DNA from: an uncultured Erysipelotrichaceae bacterium
GTDB taxonomy: Bacteria > Bacillota_I > Bacilli_A > Erysipelotrichales > Erysipelotrichaceae
NCBI GenBank assembly: GCA_900319505.1
Contig: ONOV01000110.1
Span: forward strand, 1-14,475
Reading direction: 5' to 3'
Length of the DNA stretch: 14,475 nucleotides
The position numbers were made by a program, and so were the translations under genes. This document shows positions 10,110-14,475 of the stretch, piece by piece (position 1 is the first letter of the stretch; every line of letters begins with the position of its first letter). The notes under the pieces were generated by a model. It was given only the letters and a program-made list of their open reading frames with translations. It searched no databases and was not told where the DNA came from.

Positions 10110-10647
10110 AATATGTGATCTTCATGATCCCGTATATGCTTTCTTTATCATATTGCAGCGCACCGGCCGCATCATGATATTCTTCTTCCTTCAGTGATTC
10201 AATCACCACTCTGCCGCCCTGACGAACCATATGATGGGCATCCAGGTATGCCAGCACTTCATGATTCTTCTGCTTTCGATACGGCGGATCAAGATACACA
10301 AGATCAAACACCATGCCCTGATTCTTCAGATACTCCAGTGCCCTGAAATCCCGCATGCACAGAATCTCACACTGCTCTTCACACTGCAGCGCTTCTGCAT
10401 TCTTATGGATGATGCTGACTGCCGCATGGCTCATATCCACAAGCACGGCCTGATCAAAACCTCGTGAAATAGCTTCCAGGCCGATGGCTCCGCTGCCGCT
10501 GTAAAGATCGAGCACCGTTCCGCCGTCAAACATCCCGCCAAGGGAAGAAAAGACTGCTTCTTTTACCTTATCCAGGGTCGGCCGGGTCGCATCCCCTTTC
10601 AGGGTTGTGAGGCGGCGTGAGGAATATTTACCTGCTATGATCCGCAT
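10096..10647 (-). CDS. rsmD: 16S rRNA (guanine-N2)-methyltransferase RsmD
   Basis: RsmD-type enzymes use S-adenosylmethionine to methylate G966 (E. coli numbering) of 16S rRNA during small-subunit assembly. The 183-residue length is typical. The N-terminus MRIIAGKYSSRRL is the family's standard opening, TRPTLDKVKEAVF (21-33) follows, the SAM motif is DLYSGSGAIGLEA (47-59), and the catalytic DPPY is at 120-123. I chose ATG 10647 because AGGAG lies 7 bases before it and the family starts there; a longer reading from 10680 adds 11 unneeded residues. The gene overlaps the end of ftsW by 20 bases, so the two are probably co-transcribed and coupled. In many Firmicutes coaD follows rsmD; here the heat-shock operon does. 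Confidence 0.96.
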   Translation of the reverse strand: MRIIAGKYSSRRLTTLKGDATRPTLDKVKEAVFSSLGGMFDGGTVLDLYSGSGAIGLEAISRGFDQAVLVDMSHAAVSIIHKNAEALQCEEQCEILCMRDFRALEYLKNQGMVFDLVYLDPPYRKQKNHEVLAYLDAHHMVRQGGRVVIESLKEEEYHDAAGALQYDKESIYGIMKITYYRNR

Positions 10648-11863
10648 GCATTTTCTCCTGATCCCGATTGTATTTTGCAATCACGGCCTGAGACAGACCG
10701 ATTGCCAGCATGAATGCCATGGCACTGGAACCGCCGGAAGAAATCAGCGGCAGCGGTACACCGGTTAAAGGGATCAGTCCGGTTACACCGCCGACATTCA
10801 GGAAAATATGAACCAGAAAGTAGGAAGCCGTACCGATCAGAATGATCTTTCCTGCTTCCGATCTGACCTTTCTTGCATAAAGAAACAGCCGGAAGATGAT
10901 GATGCCGTACATCAGCATCAGAATGAGAAAGCCGACATAGCCGGTTTCTTCCACCACAATGGCAAGGATGAAGTCATTGGTCGCTTCCGGAAAGCTCATG
11001 TATTTGCGTACCGAAGAACCGAAGCCCCGGCCGAACCAGCCTCCGTCCGAAAAAGCAATCAGAGACTGAATCAGCTGATAGCCCTGATCATACGGATACT
11101 GAAACGGATCCGCTGCTGACAGGAATCTTTCCTTCTGATATTCCTTCAGAAAGGACAGATGTGAAATCATATTGGTGCCGTTAGGCGTCAGAATATACAG
11201 CCAGCCCGCGACCGCCAGTACCGGAATTACGGATACCAGAATCTTCCATGGCTTCAGTTTGGGATTGCGGGGAATCAGAAGGCAGATAAAGGCAATCAGA
11301 TACACAACCGAAGCAGAGCCGAGATCATGCTGGATGAGCATGATAATGCCCAGGAAAATCAGGATGATGACAAAAGGACGTTTGACAAGATCCCATGATC
11401 TGATCTTTGTGTTATGACGGTCGCCAAGATGCCCGGCAATCAGCAGAAACGTACAGATCTTGGCAAATTCAGCCGGCTGCAGCGTGACTTCCAGCGAACC
11501 GAATCCCAATCGGATCCAGGCATAGGAACCATTGACGGCCGGGAAGATCCGGCACGCCAGCAGCAGTACCACCTGCAGGATAATCAGCATGGAAAAACCG
11601 TATTCTTTGAGAAATCCCAGATGAAACTTCCTGGAGGCAAAAGACATCAGCCAGTACCCGAGAATAATAAAGATCACCTGTTTGGCAATATTGATGATGA
11701 TCGTACGGAAGGAGCCGATGGAAGTACCCATGGAAGCACTGCCGATCATCAGGATGCCGAATAATGCCAGAAACAGCACGGCTGTATGGATCCAGGGATC
11801 CCGGCCGTGTATCATGGCGAAATTCAGCAGCTTTTTCTTTTTTCTTTCCGCTTTCTGCGTCAT
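10628..11863 (-). CDS. ftsW: SEDS-family peptidoglycan polymerase, FtsW (or RodA) type
   Basis: This integral membrane glycosyltransferase polymerises lipid II together with a class B penicillin-binding protein; FtsW acts at the septum and RodA in the side wall. The 411-residue product has a basic cytoplasmic N-terminus (KAERKKKK) and about ten hydrophobic helices. Family marks are NGSYAWIRLG, LQPAEFAKI, the extracellular loop with ADPF...D.GYQ.IQS..A...GG that contains the catalytic aspartate region, and the C-terminal LIPLTGVPLPLISSGGSSA block. I favour FtsW on this last block but RodA cannot be excluded. The start is uncertain. ATG 11863 is preceded by a -10-like TAGAAT, while ATGs at 11881 and 11914 add 6 or 17 residues, and none has a clear ribosome site. 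It is followed by overlapping rsmD. Confidence 0.9.
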   Translation of the reverse strand: MTQKAERKKKKLLNFAMIHGRDPWIHTAVLFLALFGILMIGSASMGTSIGSFRTIIINIAKQVIFIILGYWLMSFASRKFHLGFLKEYGFSMLIILQVVLLLACRIFPAVNGSYAWIRLGFGSLEVTLQPAEFAKICTFLLIAGHLGDRHNTKIRSWDLVKRPFVIILIFLGIIMLIQHDLGSASVVYLIAFICLLIPRNPKLKPWKILVSVIPVLAVAGWLYILTPNGTNMISHLSFLKEYQKERFLSAADPFQYPYDQGYQLIQSLIAFSDGGWFGRGFGSSVRKYMSFPEATNDFILAIVVEETGYVGFLILMLMYGIIIFRLFLYARKVRSEAGKIILIGTASYFLVHIFLNVGGVTGLIPLTGVPLPLISSGGSSAMAFMLAIGLSQAVIAKYNRDQEKMHADHSR

Positions 11864-11871
11864 ACTTAAAG

Positions 11872-11880
11872 ATTCTACCA
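11872..11880 (-). promoter_or_regulatory. Candidate extended -10 promoter of ftsW
   Basis: TGG-TAGAAT on the minus strand matches an extended -10 element; no good -35 hexamer is seen 16-18 bases upstream. It ends 8 bases before ATG 11863, so the transcript would be nearly leaderless. If a longer ftsW start is real, this is not the promoter. Confidence 0.35.
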
Positions 11881-11942
11881 TACTTGCCCAGCCATGGAGA
11901 GAATTACATTTCATGGTTAACGCTTACATTCAGGCAATGTAC

Positions 11943-11971
11943 TTTACAATCATGAAACGTTTCATTATCAT
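11943..11971 (+). promoter_or_regulatory. Sigma-A promoter of def
   Basis: TTTACA (11943-11948), a 17-base spacer and TATCAT (11966-11971) form a good promoter. The start should fall near 11978, so the leader is only about 12 bases and begins almost at the GGAG ribosome site (11978-11981). Confidence 0.7.
11952..11965. promoter_or_regulatory. Perfect 14-bp palindrome in the def promoter spacer, operator-like
   Basis: ATGAAACGTTTCAT is fully self-complementary and fills the spacer between the def -35 and -10 boxes. The core GAAACGTTTC with a central CG is the style of LacI/GalR-family operators (Cra uses a similar core). It is shorter than the 14-base core of a CcpA cre site. The binding protein is unknown. 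Confidence 0.5.
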
Positions 11972-11989
11972 AATGCCGGAGCGTTCAAT

Positions 11990-12556
11990 ATGTTAATTAA
12001 TAATGATACGATCATCAAGGATGACAATCCTTTAATCCGTGAAAAATCACAGGAAGTTGAACTGCCGTTAAGTGCAGAAAATGAACAGATCCTCCGTGAT
12101 ATGTTCAAATACGTCAAGGACTCTACCAACGAAGAACTGGCCAAGAAGGAAAACCTGCGTGCTGCCGTAGGCATTTCCGCCATTCAGATCGGCATCCCCC
12201 GCAAACTGACCGCAGTTATTGTGCCGGATGTAGACAAGGACGGCAATGACATCCGCTGGGAGTTCATGCTGGCAAACCCGAAGATCACATCTTCTTCCAT
12301 TCAGAAAGCCTTTCTCACCGGCGGTGAAGGATGCCTGTCTGTTGTGGAAGACCACCCCGGCTTTGTGTACCGCAGTGCCCGCATCACCTTTGAAGCCTAT
12401 GACCTGATCCGCAAGCAGAATATCAGGGTCAGAGCAAGAGGGTACCTGGCAATTGTTCTTCAGCATGAGTTTGAACATTTTGACGGAACACTGTTCTACG
12501 ATCACATTGATCCGAAGAACCCCTATCATAAAATTCCCGGCGCAATTGAAATTTAG
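11990..12556 (+). CDS. def: Peptide deformylase
   Basis: This metalloenzyme removes the formyl group from the N-terminal methionine of new proteins at the ribosome exit. The 188-residue product fits the type 2 class of Gram-positive bacteria. Motif 1 reads GISAIQ (61-66) where GLAAPQ is usual. Motif 2 is EGCLS (113-117), with metal ligand C115. Motif 3 is HEFEH (159-163), with H159 and H163 as ligands and E160 as the catalytic acid; Glu replaces the common Asp at the fourth position. These changes are conservative, so I expect an active enzyme. ATG 11990 has GGAG 8 bases upstream. No clear terminator follows before the rnjA promoter, so read-through into rnjA is possible. Confidence 0.96.
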   Translation: MLINNDTIIKDDNPLIREKSQEVELPLSAENEQILRDMFKYVKDSTNEELAKKENLRAAVGISAIQIGIPRKLTAVIVPDVDKDGNDIRWEFMLANPKITSSSIQKAFLTGGEGCLSVVEDHPGFVYRSARITFEAYDLIRKQNIRVRARGYLAIVLQHEFEHFDGTLFYDHIDPKNPYHKIPGAIEI

Positions 12557-12586
12557 CCGACATCATCTTCCGGCTCTTCCTCATTC

Positions 12587-12595
12587 TGCTATAAT
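12587..12595 (+). promoter_or_regulatory. Extended -10 promoter of rnjA
   Basis: TGC-TATAAT (12587-12595) is a consensus extended -10 element; no good -35 is seen at 17 bases. Transcription should start near 12602, which gives a leader of about 113 bases before rnjA. A second TATAAT-like run near 12626 lacks any upstream support. Confidence 0.6.
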
Positions 12596-12644
12596 GGTAA
12601 CGAAGGAATAATAGAGCTGTACGGAATATAATCCGTTAGAAAAA

Positions 12645-12688
12645 ACAAAGGCCTGCGTTTTTCCTTTTTGGAAAAACGCGGCTTTTGT
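12645..12688. terminator. Strong hairpin in the rnjA leader, terminator-like
   Basis: A stem of 19 base pairs with one bulged C (12652) and a TTTTT loop spans arms 12645-12664 and 12670-12688. On the plus strand the end of the right arm reads GGCTTTTGT, a modest T-run that is itself paired with A residues. On the minus strand the T-run is stronger (TTTGTTTTTT). It could be the end of def read-through, an attenuator of rnjA, a terminator for antisense RNA, or a regulatory structure; it ends 13 bases before the rnjA ribosome site. Confidence 0.6.
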
Positions 12689-12714
12689 CAAAAGAAATAA
12701 TAAGAGGAAAATAC

Positions 12715-14475
12715 ATGACAAAAGAAACGAATACTAAAAAGCGTCCGAGCCGCAGTACTGTCCGTTATGATACCATTTCAGAAGAAACTTCACGAAAAAG
12801 GATCGATCATGCGACAGATACCATGGTCTATGCGCTTGGGGGTCTGGGTGAAATCGGCAAGAACATGTACTGCTTTGAACATAATGACGAAATCATCATC
12901 GTTGACTGCGGCATTCTCTTTCCGGAGGATGAGCTGTTAGGTGTTGATTATGTCATACCGGACTATTCTTATCTGGTAAAAAACAGAGAGAAGATCAAAG
13001 CCCTGATCATTACCCATGGTCATGAAGACCATATCGGCGGTATCCCCTTCTTCCTGCAGTCTGTTCATCTCAAGGAAATCTATGCGGCCCCCTTTGCCAA
13101 AGCTCTGATTGAAAAGAAGCTGGAAGAGCACAGAATGCTGCGGAATGTGACGATCAGGGATATCAATCCGGATACCCGCATCAATACGAAGTACTTCCAC
13201 ATCGGTTTCTTCAATGTTGTCCATTCCATACCGGACAGCTATGGTGTAATTCTGAATACACCTAACGGCACGATCATTGAAACCGGCGACTTCAAGTTTG
13301 ATCTGACCCCGATCGGCGTCAATTCCGATTATCAGAAGATGGCCTTCATCGGTCAGACCGGTGTCACCCTGCTGATGAGTGACTCCACTAACTCCGGTGT
13401 ACCCGGCTCCTCCATCTCAGAGCGCAAGGTAGCCCAGGCCATCAATGAACAGATGCGCAAGACACCGGGCCGTATGATTGTATCCACCTTCGCTTCCAAT
13501 GTTCTGCGTCTCAATCAGATTCTTGAAGCTGCCGTCAACTGCGGCCGCAAGGTAGCAGTATTCGGCAGATCCATGGAGAATGTATGTGAGATCGGCAAGC
13601 GCCTGGGAACAATCAGGATTCCGGAGAGTGCCTTTATTACCGGCAATGAGCTCAACACCCTGCCGGCCAATAAAATCTGTATTGTATGTACCGGTTCCCA
13701 GGGTGAGCCGATGGCTGCCTTGAGCAGAATTGCCAACGGCACCCACCGCTACATCAAGATCATACCGGGCGATACCGTCCTGTTCTCTTCCAACCCGATT
13801 CCTGGCAACGGCACTTCCGTCTCAGCAGTTGTCAACCAGCTGACCAGAGTCGGTGCCAATGTGGTAATCAATTCACCGCTGACCTCTTTCCATACAACCG
13901 GCCATGCCCCGCAGGAAGAACAGAAGCTCATGCTTAACCTGATCAAGCCGAAGTGGTTCATGCCGATGCATGGTGAATACAAGATGCTTGTCCAGCATGC
14001 CGCCACAGCCCAGGAAACAGGTGTTCCGAAAGATCACTGCCTGATCTGTGCCAATGGCGATATTGTTGTTCTTCGAAACGGCGAATGCTTCATTGCCAAT
14101 GAGCGTGTCCAGACCGATGCGATCTATGTTGACGGCAATGATGCATCAGGTCTTTCCACTTCCGTCATCAAGGACAGAAGAATCCTGGCGGAGAATGGTT
14201 TAGTGGCTGTTATTGTAGCCATTGATTCGCGCTACAACAAGATCCTGTGCCGTCCTACCATCGTATCCCGCGGCTTTGTCTATATCAAAGACTCCCAGCC
14301 TCTGCTCAAACAGGCTGAACTGATCGTATACAATGCTCTGGTCAATAAGATGCAGGAGCGTACCACATTCGGTGAACTGAAGAACTGCATCCGCTCTTCC
14401 CTTGAACCATATCTCTTCCAGAAAACTCACCGCAATCCGATCGTGATTCCAGTTATTCTGAATCAGAAAGCAGCC
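12715..14475 (+). CDS. rnjA: Ribonuclease J (partial, 3' end cut by the window)
   Basis: This is a metallo-beta-lactamase/beta-CASP RNase with 5'-to-3' exonuclease and endonuclease activity, central to mRNA decay and rRNA maturation in Firmicutes. The reading frame is open for 587 codons to the window end without a stop. The match to the usual ending (SLEPYLF.KT.R.P.V.PVI) indicates that only a few residues are missing. Key sites are GGLGEIGKNM (42-51), the zinc-binding HGHEDH (101-106), ETGDFKFD, SDSTN in the beta-CASP part and PMHGEY near residue 420. About 33 basic, polar residues precede the family's usual start; ATG 12715 is still preferred because AAGAGG lies 7 bases upstream. I see no rpoY-like small gene before it, as found in Bacillus. 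Confidence 0.95.
   Translation, partial: MTKETNTKKRPSRSTVRYDTISEETSRKRIDHATDTMVYALGGLGEIGKNMYCFEHNDEIIIVDCGILFPEDELLGVDYVIPDYSYLVKNREKIKALIITHGHEDHIGGIPFFLQSVHLKEIYAAPFAKALIEKKLEEHRMLRNVTIRDINPDTRINTKYFHIGFFNVVHSIPDSYGVILNTPNGTIIETGDFKFDLTPIGVNSDYQKMAFIGQTGVTLLMSDSTNSGVPGSSISERKVAQAINEQMRKTPGRMIVSTFASNVLRLNQILEAAVNCGRKVAVFGRSMENVCEIGKRLGTIRIPESAFITGNELNTLPANKICIVCTGSQGEPMAALSRIANGTHRYIKIIPGDTVLFSSNPIPGNGTSVSAVVNQLTRVGANVVINSPLTSFHTTGHAPQEEQKLMLNLIKPKWFMPMHGEYKMLVQHAATAQETGVPKDHCLICANGDIVVLRNGECFIANERVQTDAIYVDGNDASGLSTSVIKDRRILAENGLVAVIVAIDSRYNKILCRPTIVSRGFVYIKDSQPLLKQAELIVYNALVNKMQERTTFGELKNCIRSSLEPYLFQKTHRNPIVIPVILNQKAA

Noticed and set aside
11952..11965. Reading the def palindrome as a CcpA cre site
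   Set aside because: The TGAAACGTTTCA core is two bases shorter than the cre pattern, so the half-site spacing is wrong; only a LacI-family-like label is kept.
12555..12580. Possible def terminator (AGCCG...CGGCT)
   Set aside because: The stem is only 5 bp with a 10-base loop, and there is no T-run after it.
12620..12640. Second TATAAT and a small inverted repeat in the rnjA leader
   Set aside because: There is no -35 or extended -10 support, and the stem has only 5 bp.

Overview
The window looks like an ordinary chromosomal core segment of a low-to-mid GC Bacillota (Firmicutes) bacterium. The reasons are a HrcA/CIRCE-controlled chaperone operon, an RNase J gene, a type 2 peptide deformylase, consensus sigma-A promoters and AGGAGG-type ribosome binding sites. 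The gene mix and protein style remind me of Erysipelotrichia, but that placement is an impression and not a result. I see no tRNA, rRNA, CRISPR array, transposase, phage gene or attachment site, and no base-composition break that suggests transfer.

Layout. From 2 to 529 (minus) lies a small three-helix membrane protein of unknown function with its own terminator. It is divergent from a Cof-type HAD phosphatase (614-1438, plus), which converges on a cation diffusion facilitator transporter (1452-2567, minus). From 2662 to 9985 (minus) runs one heat-shock operon in the order hrcA-grpE-dnaK-dnaJ-clpB, driven by one strong promoter whose -35 box sits inside a CIRCE operator (10045-10071). Upstream of it and on the same strand are an FtsW/RodA-type SEDS protein and the 16S rRNA methyltransferase rsmD, which overlap and end in a compact terminator only 9 bases before CIRCE. 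Divergent from ftsW are def (11990-12556, plus) and rnjA (12715 to the window end, plus), the latter almost complete.

How the genes work together. The five-gene operon encodes a self-repressing regulator (HrcA), the whole DnaK chaperone cycle (DnaK, its J-protein and its nucleotide exchange factor) and the ClpB disaggregase that works with DnaK to rescue aggregates. The complete bichaperone machine is therefore under one operator. The flanking genes are housekeeping: cell-wall synthesis at division, ribosome modification, N-terminal protein processing and RNA turnover.

I did not find an undescribed multi-gene system. The points most worth a second look are regulatory: a second, half-decayed CIRCE in the hrcA leader; a possible internal translation start in clpB giving an N-domain-less form; a leaky-terminator-like hairpin between dnaK and dnaJ; a perfect 14-bp palindrome inside the def promoter spacer; a very strong hairpin in the rnjA leader; and two -10 boxes placed so close to ATG codons that leaderless transcripts are possible.
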